Both the position numbers and the translations under genes were made by a program. DNA of 64,000 nucleotides from Pseudoclavibacter sp. AY1F1 (GTDB taxonomy: Bacteria; Actinomycetota; Actinomycetes; Actinomycetales; Microbacteriaceae). The notes under the pieces were generated by a model that saw nothing but the letters and a program-made list of their open reading frames with translations, had not been told where the DNA came from and ran no database searches. This document shows, in pieces, positions 8,619 through 18,202 of the stretch. The first letter of the stretch is position 1. Each line of letters starts with the position of its first letter. The stretch is from NCBI RefSeq assembly GCF_002931075.1, contig NZ_PSTQ01000013.1, positions 1-64,000 of the forward strand. The letters are read 5' to 3'.

Positions 8619-9620
8619 CTACCTTCCCCACCGAAGCGCAGCGGTGTGCACGGGGGCATCCCACAATGCGGTGAGTTCGTCGTCGAGTTTCAGAACGGTG
8701 ATCGAGCATCCTTGCATCTCAAGCGATGTCGTGAAGTTTCCGACGAGGTGTCTCGTCACGGTGATTCCGTGTTCCTTGAGCACCTCGGCTGCTCGTCGGA
8801 AGACGATGTAAAGCTCGATTTCTGGCGTACCTCCCATTCCATTGACAAAGAGGAGAACATTGTCGCCGGATGAGAATGGCAGGTCTTCGAGAATTGGTGC
8901 GAGCAACCGGTCCACAATCGCGTCGGCTGGCTCGATCCCGATTCGCGCCCGGCCGGGCTCTCCGTGAATGCCGATCCCGATCTCGATCTCGTCTTCCGCC
9001 AGATCGAAGCTCGGCTCCCCCGCGTGCGGGACCGTGCAGGCCGACAGAGCGACTCCCATCGACCGCGTGTTGGCGTTGACGCGCTCGGCGAGGCCAGCCA
9101 CGGTATCCAGGTCGTCTCCCCGCTCTGCTGAGGCCCCCGCGATCTTCTCCACGAGGACCGTGCCGGCAACCCCTCGGCGTCCGGCCGTGTACAGGGAATC
9201 CTTGACCGCGACATCGTCATCGACGAGCACGGTGCGCACCTCGATGTCCTCTGCGAGCGCAAGGTCTGAGGCCGTCTCGAAGTTCAGTACGTCGCCCGTG
9301 TAGTTCTTCACGATGTGGAGGACTCCACGACCAGCGTCGACCGCCTTCGTCGCCTCGAGGATGGGGTCGGGCGTCGGTGAGGTGAACACGGGGCCGGGTA
9401 CTGCAGCGTCCAGCATCCCGAAGCCGACCAATCCCCCGTGCATCGGCTCATGTCCAGAGCCACCGCCAGAGACGATTCCGACCTTGCCTTCGACCGGCGC
9501 GTCATTCCGCACGAGAAAAGCGGGATCCGGAGCTACCCGGAGAATATCCGCGTGGGCTAGCGCCATGCCCTCAAGTGCTTCTTTGACAACGTCCTTCGGA
9601 TCGTTGATCAGCTTCTTCAC
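8619..9620 (-). CDS. dhaK: Dihydroxyacetone kinase substrate-binding subunit DhaK
   Basis: A 333-residue subunit that binds dihydroxyacetone covalently as a hemiaminal. Visible motifs are [12 protein letters not shown] (residues 52-63) and His219 in GIHGEPGR, the substrate-binding His. The GTG at 9620 is chosen because it gives the usual MKKLIND start and lies six bases after GAGAGG. The ATG at 9626 directly abuts that ribosome site and is less likely, and further upstream extension gives residues foreign to the family. It heads the dhaKLM operon and faces glpF across a 217-bp gap. Confidence 0.95.
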   Translation of the reverse strand: MKKLINDPKDVVKEALEGMALAHADILRVAPDPAFLVRNDAPVEGKVGIVSGGGSGHEPMHGGLVGFGMLDAAVPGPVFTSPTPDPILEATKAVDAGRGVLHIVKNYTGDVLNFETASDLALAEDIEVRTVLVDDDVAVKDSLYTAGRRGVAGTVLVEKIAGASAERGDDLDTVAGLAERVNANTRSMGVALSACTVPHAGEPSFDLAEDEIEIGIGIHGEPGRARIGIEPADAIVDRLLAPILEDLPFSSGDNVLLFVNGMGGTPEIELYIVFRRAAEVLKEHGITVTRHLVGNFTTSLEMQGCSITVLKLDDELTALWDAPVHTAALRWGR

Positions 9621-9711
9621 GATCATCCTCTCGACGAGATTTTGGCGGCAGCATTGCAACCAGGCTCAGCCTAGTGCCGCGAACGTGTCACGATTCGGGG
9701 AAATTCCCACG

Positions 9712-9727
9712 TAACACGCGCGTGTTA
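9712..9727. promoter_or_regulatory. Perfect 16-bp palindrome between dhaK and glpF
   Basis: TAACACGCGCGTGTTA is a perfect palindrome in the divergent gap, 92 bp upstream of dhaK and 110 bp upstream of glpF. Flanking CAC and GTG nearly extend the symmetry. It looks like the site of a dimeric repressor that could co-regulate the dha operon and glycerol uptake. No regulator gene is present nearby. Confidence 0.55.
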
Positions 9728-9837
9728 GTGCTGCCTGTGCCTAGGGTGAGGAACCGCTCAATCGCGGCGCGGGCTCGCCCCGTATCGAACTTCCCAGCGG
9801 GCTTGTCCCGTATGCAACAACCCAGAAAGGCAATCCC

Positions 9838-10623
9838 GTGGATCTTGGATCGATCTTCTTGGCCGAGCTGGTGGGCACAGCAGTGCTCGTCCTCCTCGGT
9901 TGCGGTGTCGTCGCCAACGTCGTCCTGAAAGGCACCAAGGGCAACGGCGGCGGCTGGCTTCTCATCAACTTCGGCTGGGGCTTCGCCGTCTTCATCGGCG
10001 TGCTCTCGGCAGCAGCCTCAGGTGGCCAGCTCAACCCAGCAGTGACGCTGGGCCTTGCGGCCAACAATCTCGTCAACGGCGACCCGATCGACGGCGGCGA
10101 AATCGGCCTCCGCATCCTCGCCCAGCTCATCGGTGCCATCCTCGGTGCTGTCGTGACCTGGCTCGCTTACAAGCTGCACTTCGATGACGAACCGGACCCC
10201 GCATCGAAACTCGCCGTCTTCGCGACCGGGCCAGCGAAGCGCAGTCTCGGCTGGAACACGGTGACCGAGATCATCGCAACGTTTGTCCTCGTTCTCGCAG
10301 TCATCGCGTTCTCGAACTTCCCCGGAATCCTGGGAAGCGACCTCGGTTCGACAGCCCCCGACTCGACAAGCCTCGGCAACCTCGCGCCGCTTGCCGTCGC
10401 GATCGTCGTTGTCGCGATCGGCGCCAGCCTCGGTGGGCCGACCGGCTACGCCATCAACCCTGCCCGTGACCTCGGGCCGCGCCTCGCACACGCCTTCCTG
10501 CCCATCAAGGGCAAGGGCGGAAGCGACTGGGGCTATGCGTGGGTTCCGATCGTCGGCCCGATCATCGGCGGTGTCCTCGCGGGGCTCGTCGGCACCGCGA
10601 TCCTGCCTGGCGTCACCGCCTAG
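9838..10623 (+). CDS. glpF: Glycerol uptake facilitator (aquaglyceroporin)
   Basis: A 261-residue MIP-family channel with six helices and two pore loops carrying the NPA boxes, LNPAVTLG and INPARDLGPR. The Asp after the second NPAR is typical of glycerol facilitators rather than strict water channels. The GTG at 9838 follows AGAAAGG at a good distance. It is followed 154 bp later by glycerol kinase, which traps imported glycerol as glycerol-3-phosphate. The gap between the two holds a strong hairpin that may adjust their expression ratio. Confidence 0.93.
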   Translation: MDLGSIFLAELVGTAVLVLLGCGVVANVVLKGTKGNGGGWLLINFGWGFAVFIGVLSAAASGGQLNPAVTLGLAANNLVNGDPIDGGEIGLRILAQLIGAILGAVVTWLAYKLHFDDEPDPASKLAVFATGPAKRSLGWNTVTEIIATFVLVLAVIAFSNFPGILGSDLGSTAPDSTSLGNLAPLAVAIVVVAIGASLGGPTGYAINPARDLGPRLAHAFLPIKGKGGSDWGYAWVPIVGPIIGGVLAGLVGTAILPGVTA

Positions 10624-10646
10624 CACTCGCGAGCACAACGTGACGC

Positions 10647-10683
10647 TTTCGGGGCCGGACTCTTCACAGTTCCGGCCCCGAAA
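10647..10683 (+). terminator. Strong hairpin between glpF and glpK
   Basis: A 13-bp perfect stem, TTTCGGGGCCGGA pairing with TCCGGCCCCGAAA, encloses an 11-base loop. No T-run follows. It could be a factor-independent terminator or an mRNA stabiliser. Downstream, TGCGATGC (10703-10710) and GCATCGCA (10724-10731) form an inverted repeat that may be an operator in front of glpK. Confidence 0.6.
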
Positions 10684-10777
10684 CTGTCTGCATGACACCA
10701 CATGCGATGCTCGCGCCAGGCGTGCATCGCAGCACCACCCGCTGGCACAACATCATCTCTGACAAGGGAGTCATTCC

Positions 10778-12292
10778 GTGAGCAAGTACGTCATCGCCAT
10801 CGACCAGGGCACGACCTCATCGCGAGCCATCGTCTTCGACCACTCCGGGTCGATCGTGTCAACGGGTCAGCTCGAGCACGAGCAGATCTTCCCGCAGGCA
10901 GGCTGGGTCGAGCACGACCCGAAGGAGATCTGGAACAACACGCGTGAGGTCATCGGGCAGGCGCTCTCGAAGGCGAACATCACCAGGCACGACATCGCGA
11001 CCATCGGCATCACGAACCAACGCGAGACCGCGGTCGTCTGGGACAAAACCACAGGTGAACCCGTCTACAACGCCATCGTTTGGCAGGACACCCGCACCCA
11101 GGCCATCGTCGACCGTCTCGCTGCAGAGGGCGGCGTCGAGCGCTTCAAGGACACCGTCGGCCTACCGCTCGCCACGTACTTCTCCGGCACGAAGATCGTC
11201 TGGATCCTCGAGAACGTCGAGGGTGCGCGCGAACGTGCAGAGGCAGGCGACCTCATCTTCGGCACAACCGACAGCTGGGTCCTGTGGAACCTGACGGGTG
11301 GTGTCGATGGCGGCGTGCACGTCACGGACGTCACGAACGCCTCCCGCACGCTCTTCATGGACCTCAAGACGCTCGCCTGGGACCAGTCGATTCTCGACGC
11401 GTTCGGCGTCCCGGCGTCCATGCTCCCCGAAATCAAGTCGTCCTCCGAAGTCTACGGGCACGCGAGCTCGCAGTCGCTGCTCCGTGAGGTCCCCATCTCC
11501 GGCATCCTGGGTGACCAGCAGGCGGCGACCTTCGGCCAGACCGCGTTCTCGTCTGGCGAGGCGAAGAACACGTACGGCACCGGTTCCTTCCTCATCTACA
11601 ACACGGGCGAGAAGATCGTGAAGTCCGAGAACGGACTCCTGACGACGCTCTGCTACAAGCTGGGCGATGCCGCGCCGGTCTACGCGCTCGAGGGATCCAT
11701 CGCGGTCACCGGCTCGCTCGTGCAGTGGCTGCGCGACAACCTCGGGCTCATCAACTCCGCCCCGGAGATCGAGGAGCTCGCGAGCAAGGTCGAGGACAAC
11801 GGAGGCACGTACATCGTTCCCGCGTTCTCCGGGCTCTTCGCACCGTACTGGCGACCGGATGCACGCGGCGCCATCGTCGGTCTGACGCGCTTCGTGAACA
11901 AGAACCACATCGCACGCGCGGCTCTGGAGTCGACGGCGTACCAGACACGCGACGTGCTCGAGGCGTCGAACGCCGACTCGGGTGTGCCGCTTGCTGAGCT
12001 GAAGGTAGACGGTGGCATGGTCGCCAACGACACCCTCATGCAGTTCCAGGCCGACATCTTGAACACAGACGTCGTGCGACCTGTCGTCACGGAGACGACC
12101 GCCCTTGGTGCCGCGTATGCTGCCGGTCTCGCTGTCGGCTTCTGGAAGGACCTCGACGAGGTGGCCGCGAACTGGCAGGAGGACAAGCGCTGGACTCCCC
12201 AGATGCCGGAAGAGGAGCGCGATCGCCTCTACCGCAACTGGAAGAAGGCCGTCTCGAAGACGCTCGACTGGGTCGACGAAGACGTCCAGTAG
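10778..12292 (+). CDS. glpK: Glycerol kinase
   Basis: A 504-residue FGGY-family kinase that phosphorylates glycerol to sn-glycerol-3-phosphate with ATP. The N-terminal phosphate-binding loop [10 protein letters not shown] is present, as are the C-terminal motifs [13 protein letters not shown] and [11 protein letters not shown]. Length equals that of E. coli GlpK. The GTG start at 10778 follows ACAAGGGAG. With glpF upstream and dhaKLM divergent, the locus covers two routes of C3-polyol entry into glycolysis. No glpD is present in the window. Confidence 0.97.
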   Translation: MSKYVIAIDQGTTSSRAIVFDHSGSIVSTGQLEHEQIFPQAGWVEHDPKEIWNNTREVIGQALSKANITRHDIATIGITNQRETAVVWDKTTGEPVYNAIVWQDTRTQAIVDRLAAEGGVERFKDTVGLPLATYFSGTKIVWILENVEGARERAEAGDLIFGTTDSWVLWNLTGGVDGGVHVTDVTNASRTLFMDLKTLAWDQSILDAFGVPASMLPEIKSSSEVYGHASSQSLLREVPISGILGDQQAATFGQTAFSSGEAKNTYGTGSFLIYNTGEKIVKSENGLLTTLCYKLGDAAPVYALEGSIAVTGSLVQWLRDNLGLINSAPEIEELASKVEDNGGTYIVPAFSGLFAPYWRPDARGAIVGLTRFVNKNHIARAALESTAYQTRDVLEASNADSGVPLAELKVDGGMVANDTLMQFQADILNTDVVRPVVTETTALGAAYAAGLAVGFWKDLDEVAANWQEDKRWTPQMPEEERDRLYRNWKKAVSKTLDWVDEDVQ

Positions 12293-12337
12293 TCGCCGGA
12301 CCCTCACGTAGGCGTCTGCACGCAGACGCATGAAGTC

Positions 12338-12369
12338 GAGGCCCTCAGCAGATTCCTGCTGGGGGCCTC
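12338..12369 (+). terminator. Terminator hairpin after glpK
   Basis: GAGGCCCTCAGCAG pairs with CTGCTGGGGGCCTC around an ATTC loop, 45 bp after the glpK stop. A smaller hairpin, GCGTCTG/CAGACGC, lies just before it at 12312-12329. The stem could also end trpD transcription from the opposite strand. Confidence 0.75.
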
Positions 12370-12379
12370 AACTCTGTCG

Positions 12380-12451
12380 GCGCGGAGTGCCAGCGCAGCG
12401 CGGAGTGCCAGCGCAGCGCGGAGTGCCAGCGCAGCGCGGAGTGCCAGCGCA
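12380..12451. repeat. 18-bp tandem repeat, four perfect copies
   Basis: The unit GCGCGGAGTGCCAGCGCA occurs four times without a mismatch. It fills the gap between the glpK terminator and the trpD stop codon (12463), so it lies in the 3' region of both convergent genes. Confidence 0.95.
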
Positions 12452-12462
12452 GCGCGCCGGCG

Positions 12463-13521
12463 TCAGGCTGCGCGGGTCGCCGCCACCCAGGCGTCAAGCG
12501 TCTCGATGGCGCGGCCGCTGTCGATGCTCTCTGCCGCATCCACGATCCTCGCCGAGAGGCGCTCACGGAGGGGGCGCTCCGCCGCTTCCGGGTTCTGCGC
12601 GAGGTCGTAGGCCACGAGGCCAGCGGCTGCGTTGAGCAGCACGATGTCACGGACCGCGCCGTGGCGCTTCCCGGAGAGAACGTCGCGAGCGATCGCGGCG
12701 TTCTCCTCGGGCAGGCCGCCGAGGAGCTCCTGCATGTCATAGGTGCCGAGGCCAACGTCGCGAGGGTGCAGGTCGTGCTCCGTGATGGCCCCGTTCGAGA
12801 CCTCCCAGATGTGGCTGTACCCGGTGACGCTCAGCTCATCGAGGCCGTCGTCCCCCCGGAAGACGAGGGCCGTCGCGCCGCGCGTGCGGAACACTCCCGT
12901 GATGAGCGGAATCGCGGCCTGGCGCGCCACTCCTACCGCGGATGCCTCCGGTCTCGCTGGATTGGTGAGCGGGCCGAGCAGGTTGAACACGGTCGGCACG
13001 CCGAGCTCGCCGCGGACTTTCCTGGCGTGGCCGAAGCCGGGGTGGAACTGCGCAGCGTAGACGAAGGTGAGACCGACCTCCTCGAAGATCCGCCTCACGC
13101 GAACGGGATCGGCCGTGTGCACGGCTCCAAGCGCCGAGAGCACGTCGCTGGAGCCCGACTTGGCACTGGATGCGCCTCCCCCGTGCTTCACGACCGGGAT
13201 GCCAGCGCCGGCACAGACCATCGAGGCCATCGTGGAGACATTGACTGTGCCCACCATGTCGCCCCCCGTTCCGACGATGTCGAGAGCCATGGGCGGCACG
13301 TCGAGCGGCACGGCGTGCTCAAGGATGGCGTCCCGAAAACCGACAACCTCCTCGACCGTCTCACCCTTGGCGCGCAGGGCGACGAGGAAAGCCGCGAGCC
13401 TCGCCTCGCTCACCTCGCCACTCATGACCTGGCGCATAGCCCACGTCGCCTGCGCGACGCTGAGGTCTTCACCGCCAAGCAGCTTTTCGAGCAGTCCGGG
13501 CCAGGTCTCGGTCGAAGTCAT
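12463..13521 (-). CDS. trpD: Anthranilate phosphoribosyltransferase
   Basis: A 352-residue enzyme of tryptophan synthesis, transferring phosphoribose from PRPP to anthranilate. The PRPP loop GTGGDMVGTVNVST and the conserved KHGGGASSAKSGSSD segment are visible. The ATG at 13521 is chosen because TATCGT lies seven bases upstream. An upstream in-frame start at 13554 would add residues that do not fit. No other trp gene is near, so this is an orphan trpD. It is divergent from ctaE across 106 bp, the same trpD-ctaE neighbourhood I recall in M. tuberculosis (Rv2192c-Rv2193). Confidence 0.94.
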   Translation of the reverse strand: MTSTETWPGLLEKLLGGEDLSVAQATWAMRQVMSGEVSEARLAAFLVALRAKGETVEEVVGFRDAILEHAVPLDVPPMALDIVGTGGDMVGTVNVSTMASMVCAGAGIPVVKHGGGASSAKSGSSDVLSALGAVHTADPVRVRRIFEEVGLTFVYAAQFHPGFGHARKVRGELGVPTVFNLLGPLTNPARPEASAVGVARQAAIPLITGVFRTRGATALVFRGDDGLDELSVTGYSHIWEVSNGAITEHDLHPRDVGLGTYDMQELLGGLPEENAAIARDVLSGKRHGAVRDIVLLNAAAGLVAYDLAQNPEAAERPLRERLSARIVDAAESIDSGRAIETLDAWVAATRAA

Positions 13522-13534
13522 GCAGGAAACGATA
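13522..13534 (-). promoter_or_regulatory. Putative leaderless promoter of trpD
   Basis: On the minus strand TATCGT (13534-13529) is followed by TTCCTGC and the ATG at 13521, without a ribosome-binding site. Confidence 0.45.
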
Positions 13535-13615
13535 GCCGTCCACCACCCAGGCACACCTAATCGATCGCGACCCGCCGAGCGAGCCCGCGTTGTCTCGGGA
13601 ACCTGGGAAATCGGT

Positions 13616-13627
13616 CATAATGGTCAG
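13616..13627 (+). promoter_or_regulatory. Putative leaderless promoter of ctaE-qcrCAB
   Basis: CATAAT (13616-13621) is followed by six bases and the GTG start of ctaE at 13628. This fits a leaderless transcript for the respiratory operon. It is inferred from spacing only. Confidence 0.5.
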
Positions 13628-14260
13628 GTGACTGCTGCAACTTCCGCTCAGGCCGTGCACACGGTCCATCGCCCCAATACGACTGCCATCGGCGTCATCG
13701 TTTGGCTCGGTAGCGAAGTGATGTTCTTCGCAGGGCTCTTCGCGATCTTCTTCACGCTGCGCTCAATGGCGCCGGAGCAGTTCGCCGAAGGCCACAGCGT
13801 GCTGAACGTGCCCTTCGCGACCGTCAACACGCTCATCCTCGTGAGCTCGTCCTTCACGTGCCAGTTCGGCACGTTCGCGGCCGAGCGCGAGCAGGCGCGC
13901 GCCACTGGCAAGAGCCCCAAGAACTGGGGTGCCATCGAGTGGTTCTACCTCACGGTCCTCCTCGGCGGCATCTTCGTCGCTGGCCAGGTCTGGGAGTACG
14001 CGACCCTCGTGAGCGAGGGCTACGTGCTCAACCTCAACGCGTACACGAGTGCCTTCTACATGACGACCGGCTTCCACGGCTTGCACGTGACGGGCGGACT
14101 CGTCACGTTCCTCCTCGTCATCGGCCGCATGTACTCGGCACGACGGATGGGCACGCGTGAAGTCAGCAGCGCACTCGGCATCTCCTACTACTGGCACTTC
14201 GTCGACGTGGTCTGGGTTGCACTCTTCTTCGTCATCTACCTGCTGCCCTACTTCTCGTAG
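13628..14260 (+). CDS. ctaE: Cytochrome c oxidase subunit III (aa3 type)
   Basis: A 210-residue, five-helix subunit III of the cytochrome aa3 oxidase, of the short actinobacterial kind. Residues such as LGSEVMFFAGLFAIFF and the C-terminal YYWHFVDVVWVALFFVIYLLPY are typical. The frame is open far upstream over trpD, but the GTG at 13628 is the credible start, six bases after a CATAAT box. It leads the ctaE-qcrC-qcrA-qcrB operon, so one oxidase subunit is co-expressed with the bcc complex it joins. Confidence 0.95.
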   Translation: MTAATSAQAVHTVHRPNTTAIGVIVWLGSEVMFFAGLFAIFFTLRSMAPEQFAEGHSVLNVPFATVNTLILVSSSFTCQFGTFAAEREQARATGKSPKNWGAIEWFYLTVLLGGIFVAGQVWEYATLVSEGYVLNLNAYTSAFYMTTGFHGLHVTGGLVTFLLVIGRMYSARRMGTREVSSALGISYYWHFVDVVWVALFFVIYLLPYFS

Positions 14261-14282
14261 CCCGATCCTGGAGAACACACAA

Positions 14283-15116
14283 ATGTTCCGAACGACCAAA
14301 CCACGGACTGCGAAGACGGCGACCCGCAAGACGGCGCGCCGCCGCACCCCCCTCGCGACCGCGGCCCTCCTCGGAGCCGGGCTCCTCCTCACGGGCGGCG
14401 CATACACAGCGATCGACTCGGCGACCACGGCCGCAGCGGCAGAGGAAGCAGCGCCCGCTTCAGCCGCCGAGATCGAGAACGGCGCAGCACTCTTCGGCGC
14501 CAACTGCGCCACCTGCCACGGCATGAACGCAGCAGGCACGGAAAACGGACCGAGCCTCATCGGAGTCGGAGCGGCAGCCGTCGACTTCCAGGTCGGAACC
14601 GGCCGCATGCCGATGCAGGCAAACGCAGCACAGGCGCCGGCCAAGCCCGTCCAGTTCGACGAGCAGGGAATCAACGACCTCGGCGAGTACGTCGCGTCAC
14701 TGGCCCCCGGCCCGGCAGTTCCAGACGAGCGCTACCTCCAGGCTGACGGCGACGCCGCGCGAGGTGCAGAGCTCTTCCGCATCAACTGCGCAATGTGCCA
14801 CAACGTGGCCGGCGCGGGTGGCGCGCTGACCGAGGGTAAGTTCGCCCCCGAGCTCATGACCGTCGAGCCCGTGCACCTCTACGAGGCCATGATCACCGGA
14901 CCGCAGAACATGCCGGTGTTCAACGACGCGAACCTCACCCCGCAGGACAAGGCCGACATCATCACGGCCATCCGCTGGCAGACCGAGGTCACCGGCACCA
15001 TCGGCGGCAACAGCCTCGGCTCGCTCGGACCCGTCTCCGAAGGCCTCTTCATCTGGATCTTCGGGATCGGCGCCGGCGTCGCGATGGCTGTCTGGATCGC
15101 CACTCGACCGAACTAG
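14283..15116 (+). CDS. qcrC: Di-haem cytochrome c subunit of the bcc complex (QcrC)
   Basis: A 277-residue membrane-bound dihaem cytochrome c. A basic N-terminus and signal/anchor helix (about 24-42) precede two haem-binding motifs, CATCH (75-79) and CAMCH (169-173), and a C-terminal transmembrane helix (about 252-272). It takes electrons from the Rieske centre directly to CuA of the oxidase, replacing a soluble cytochrome c as in other actinobacteria. The ATG at 14283 follows GGAG. It lies 22 bp after ctaE. Confidence 0.96.
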   Translation: MFRTTKPRTAKTATRKTARRRTPLATAALLGAGLLLTGGAYTAIDSATTAAAAEEAAPASAAEIENGAALFGANCATCHGMNAAGTENGPSLIGVGAAAVDFQVGTGRMPMQANAAQAPAKPVQFDEQGINDLGEYVASLAPGPAVPDERYLQADGDAARGAELFRINCAMCHNVAGAGGALTEGKFAPELMTVEPVHLYEAMITGPQNMPVFNDANLTPQDKADIITAIRWQTEVTGTIGGNSLGSLGPVSEGLFIWIFGIGAGVAMAVWIATRPN

Positions 15117-15185
15117 TGGCTGAAGACTGCCTCAGGCACCAAAGACATACTGCAGCTGAACAGACACACCCAGAAAGGGATCACC

Positions 15186-16265
15186 ATGGCTGATGGCGAA
15201 CACGGCGGAGAGCTTCGCACTGCTCCTTCGTCGGAGCGGGCGCCTCACATCGGGACCGCGATCCTTCCCAAGGACGGCTTCGAGAACCCCGGAATGCCGG
15301 CGCATCGCGACCGGATCACCGACGCGGACCCAGCACAGGCGAAGCGCACTGAGCGCATCCTTGTCGCACTGTTCGTGTTCTCGGCGCTCGCCAGCATCTT
15401 CGCTGTCGTCGCGTACTTCGTGTGGCCCATCAGCCGCGAGGACATCTCGACCGTTCGTGCCAACAACATGTTCCTCGGCATCGGCATCGCACTCGCGATG
15501 CTGGCCATAGGCATCGGCACGGTCGCCTGGTCCAAGTACCTCATGGCCGACCACGAGATGGCAGAAGCACGCCACCCGGGCAAGGGCTCCCCTGCGACCC
15601 GCTCGCGTGCTGTCGAGGTGTTCGCGCAGGCCAACGAAGAGTCCGGCTTCAGCCGCCGCAAGCTGTTCCGCAACTCGCTGATCGGCGCGCTCGTGGCCAT
15701 GCCGCTTCCCGGCATCGTGCTGTTCCGCGACCTCTACAACGGCAACAACCCGGACCCGGTCCAGGCACTCTCCCACACCATGTGGGAGGAAGGTACCCGC
15801 CTGGTCCGCGACCCTACGGGCACCCCGATCCGCGCAGCTGACGTCACCTACGGCTCCGCGTTCCACGTCATCCCGGACGGCCTCATCGATCTCGAGCACC
15901 ACATGCTCGAGGAGAAGGCCAAGGCCGTTGTTCTCCTCATGCGTCTGCCCGCAGACCAGCTCAACGAGCGCGAGGACCGTGCCGGCTGGTCGTATGACGG
16001 CATCGTCGCCTACTCCAAGGTCTGCACGCACGTTGGCTGCCCCGTTGCTCTCTACGAGCAGCAGACGCACCACCTGCTCTGCCCGTGCCACCAGTCGCAG
16101 TTCGACGTCAAGAACCACTGCGAGGTCATCTTCGGACCGGCCGGTCGACCGCTCCCGCAGCTGCCTATCGCCGTCGACGACGAGGGCTACCTGATCGCGC
16201 AGAGCGACTTCACTGAACCTGTCGGACCGAGCTTCTGGGAGCGACGCCATGACTACAACGTATAA
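15186..16265 (+). CDS. qcrA: Rieske iron-sulphur subunit of the bcc complex (QcrA)
   Basis: A 359-residue actinobacterial Rieske protein with three N-terminal transmembrane helices. The 2Fe-2S ligands are Cys280 and His282 in CTHVGCP, and Cys299 and His302 in CPCH. Cys285 and Cys301 are placed for the stabilising disulphide. It oxidises menaquinol and passes an electron to QcrC. A good ribosome site, GAAAGGGATCACC, precedes the ATG. Its 3' end overlaps qcrB by 17 bp, implying translational coupling. Confidence 0.96.
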   Translation: MADGEHGGELRTAPSSERAPHIGTAILPKDGFENPGMPAHRDRITDADPAQAKRTERILVALFVFSALASIFAVVAYFVWPISREDISTVRANNMFLGIGIALAMLAIGIGTVAWSKYLMADHEMAEARHPGKGSPATRSRAVEVFAQANEESGFSRRKLFRNSLIGALVAMPLPGIVLFRDLYNGNNPDPVQALSHTMWEEGTRLVRDPTGTPIRAADVTYGSAFHVIPDGLIDLEHHMLEEKAKAVVLLMRLPADQLNEREDRAGWSYDGIVAYSKVCTHVGCPVALYEQQTHHLLCPCHQSQFDVKNHCEVIFGPAGRPLPQLPIAVDDEGYLIAQSDFTEPVGPSFWERRHDYNV

Positions 16266-17853
16266 AGCTCCGGTACGCGAAGGCGGCTTCATCGCAGGCG
16301 CCGCCAACTACCTCGACGAGCGCACCACCATCTCCGGTGCGGTCAAGGAGTTCGGTCGCAAGATCTTCCCGGACCACTGGTCCTTCATGCTCGGCGAGAT
16401 CGCGCTCTACAGCTTCGTCGTCATCCTGCTCTCCGGCACCTTCCTGACGTTCTTCTTCGACCCGTCGATGGCGCACGTCGAATACGAGGGTTCCTACCTC
16501 CCGCTGAAGGGCATGGGCATGTCGGCCGCTATGGCGTCGACGCTCGACATCTCCTTCGACATCCGCGGTGGCCTCCTCATGCGCCAGGTGCACCACTGGG
16601 CAGCCCTGCTGTTCGTGGCATCGATCGGCCTGCACATGCTGCGCGTCTTCTTCACGGGAGCGTTCCGCAAGCCACGTGAGCTCAACTGGGTCGTCGGCTT
16701 CGTTCTCTTCATCCTCGCGATGGCAGAGGGCTTCACCGGCTACTCGCTTCCCGATGATCTGCTGTCCGGCAACGGCCTCCGCATCATCGACGGCATCATG
16801 AAGGGCATCCCGCTCGTCGGCACCTGGGTCTCATTCCTCTTCTTCGGTGGAGAGTTCCCTGGCACGGAGATCGTGGGGCGCCTCTACTCGCTGCACATCA
16901 TGATCCTGCCCGCGATGGTCATCCTCTTCATCGCGTTGCACCTGGCGCTCATGGTGATCAACAAGCACACGCAGTGGCCTGGCCCCGGCCGCACCAACGG
17001 CAACGTCGTCGGAAACCCGGTTCTCCCGGTCTTCGCCGGCAAGGCAGGCGGATTCTTCTTCCTGATCTTCGGACTCATCTTCCTCATCGCGTCGTTCTTC
17101 TCGATCAACCCGGTCTGGAACTACGGCCCGTACGACCCGTCTCCCGTTTCCGCTGGAACCCAGCCAGACTGGTACATCGGCTTCGCCGACGGCATGCTCC
17201 GTCTCATCCCGCCGGGCTGGGAAGTGTACTGGTTCGACCACACCTGGTCGTTCGCGATCCTCACGCCGCTGATCCTCATCGGAATCTTCATCGTGCTGGT
17301 TGTCGTGTACCCGTTCATCGAGGCCTGGATCACCGGTGACAAGCGCGAGCACCACCTGCTCGACCGTCCGCGCAATGCGCCGACCCGCACCGCCATCGGC
17401 GCTGCCGGCGTTACGTTCTACGCGGTCATGTGGGCAGCGGCGAGCTCGGACCTCATGGCAACGCACTTCCACCTCGCCATGGAACACGTCATCCACTTCC
17501 TGCAGGTGATGCTGTTCCTCGGGCCAGTCATCGCGTACTTCGCTACGAAGCGGATCTGCCTCGGCCTGCAGAAGCGCGACCGGTCGCTTGCACTCCACGG
17601 AGTCGAGTCAGGGCGAGTGCTGCGACTCCCCCACGGCGAGTTCGTCGAGGTCGAGGTTCCGCTCGACAAGTACGACCGCTGGGAGCTCGTCTCCTACAAC
17701 GAGCAGGCACCGATCATGCTGCGCCCGAACGCGGACGGCAAGATCACGGCCCCGATGCGACTGCGCGCGGCCCTGTCCCGCTGGTTCTTCGAGGACCGGG
17801 TCGAGCCCGTCACGAAGACGGAGATTGAGCAAGCACACCACGGCCACCACTAG
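16249..17853 (+). CDS. qcrB: Cytochrome b subunit of the bcc complex (QcrB)
   Basis: A 534-residue cytochrome b carrying the two b haems and the menaquinol sites. Haem-ligand His pairs are visible in the VHHWAALLFVASIGLH and SLHIMILPAMVILFIALH regions. The C-terminal extension of about 120 residues beyond the helices is typical of actinobacterial QcrB. The start lies inside qcrA. It is the last gene of the operon and is followed by a strong hairpin at 17911 and then by the large repeat-filled gap. Confidence 0.96.
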   Translation: MTTTYKAPVREGGFIAGAANYLDERTTISGAVKEFGRKIFPDHWSFMLGEIALYSFVVILLSGTFLTFFFDPSMAHVEYEGSYLPLKGMGMSAAMASTLDISFDIRGGLLMRQVHHWAALLFVASIGLHMLRVFFTGAFRKPRELNWVVGFVLFILAMAEGFTGYSLPDDLLSGNGLRIIDGIMKGIPLVGTWVSFLFFGGEFPGTEIVGRLYSLHIMILPAMVILFIALHLALMVINKHTQWPGPGRTNGNVVGNPVLPVFAGKAGGFFFLIFGLIFLIASFFSINPVWNYGPYDPSPVSAGTQPDWYIGFADGMLRLIPPGWEVYWFDHTWSFAILTPLILIGIFIVLVVVYPFIEAWITGDKREHHLLDRPRNAPTRTAIGAAGVTFYAVMWAAASSDLMATHFHLAMEHVIHFLQVMLFLGPVIAYFATKRICLGLQKRDRSLALHGVESGRVLRLPHGEFVEVEVPLDKYDRWELVSYNEQAPIMLRPNADGKITAPMRLRAALSRWFFEDRVEPVTKTEIEQAHHGHH

Positions 17854-17910
17854 GCCGCAGTAACTCCCGGCCCTCCTGGGCTGACCCACCCGCCCTCCTG
17901 GGCTGAGAAC

Positions 17911-17947
17911 GGGGCTGTCAGATTCGCGCAAGCGGTCTGGCAGCCCC
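17911..17947 (+). terminator. Rho-independent terminator of ctaE-qcrCAB
   Basis: GGGGCTGTCAGA pairs with TCTGGCAGCCCC (one G-T pair) around a 13-base loop and is followed by TTTCTTGTC. It lies 57 bp after the qcrB stop. Confidence 0.85.
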
Positions 17948-17982
17948 TTTCTTGTCTCCGGAGGACACGTCTCCCTTCTCCA

Positions 17983-18160
17983 CGCTGCGCGCGCCTGCGT
18001 CCTCCTCCGCTCCCCACTGCGCGCGCCTGCGTCCTCCTCCGCTCCCCGCTGCGCACGCCTGCTTCCTCCCCTGCTCCCCGCTGCGCACGCCTGCTTCCTC
18101 CCCTGCTCAACGCTGCGCACGCCTGCTTCCTCCCCTGCTCAACGCTGCGCGCTCCTGCCC
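17983..18160. repeat. 32-bp tandem repeat, about 5.5 copies
   Basis: Units start at 17983, 18015, 18047, 18079 and 18111, with a partial unit at 18143. Each begins CGCTGCGC (CACTGCGC in unit 2). The first two units share the CTGCGTCCTCCTCCGCTCC variant and the next three share CTGCTTCCTCCCCTGCTC, so neighbours are most alike, which indicates growth by local duplication. Confidence 0.92.
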
Positions 18161-18202
18161 GTGACCGGTTGCGCCCCGCTCTCGGCTACTCATCGCTGCA
18201 AA

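Noticed and set aside
13067-13627. N-terminal extension of CtaE
   Set aside because: It lies antisense to trpD and does not resemble subunit III; the GTG at 13628 fits family length and promoter spacing.
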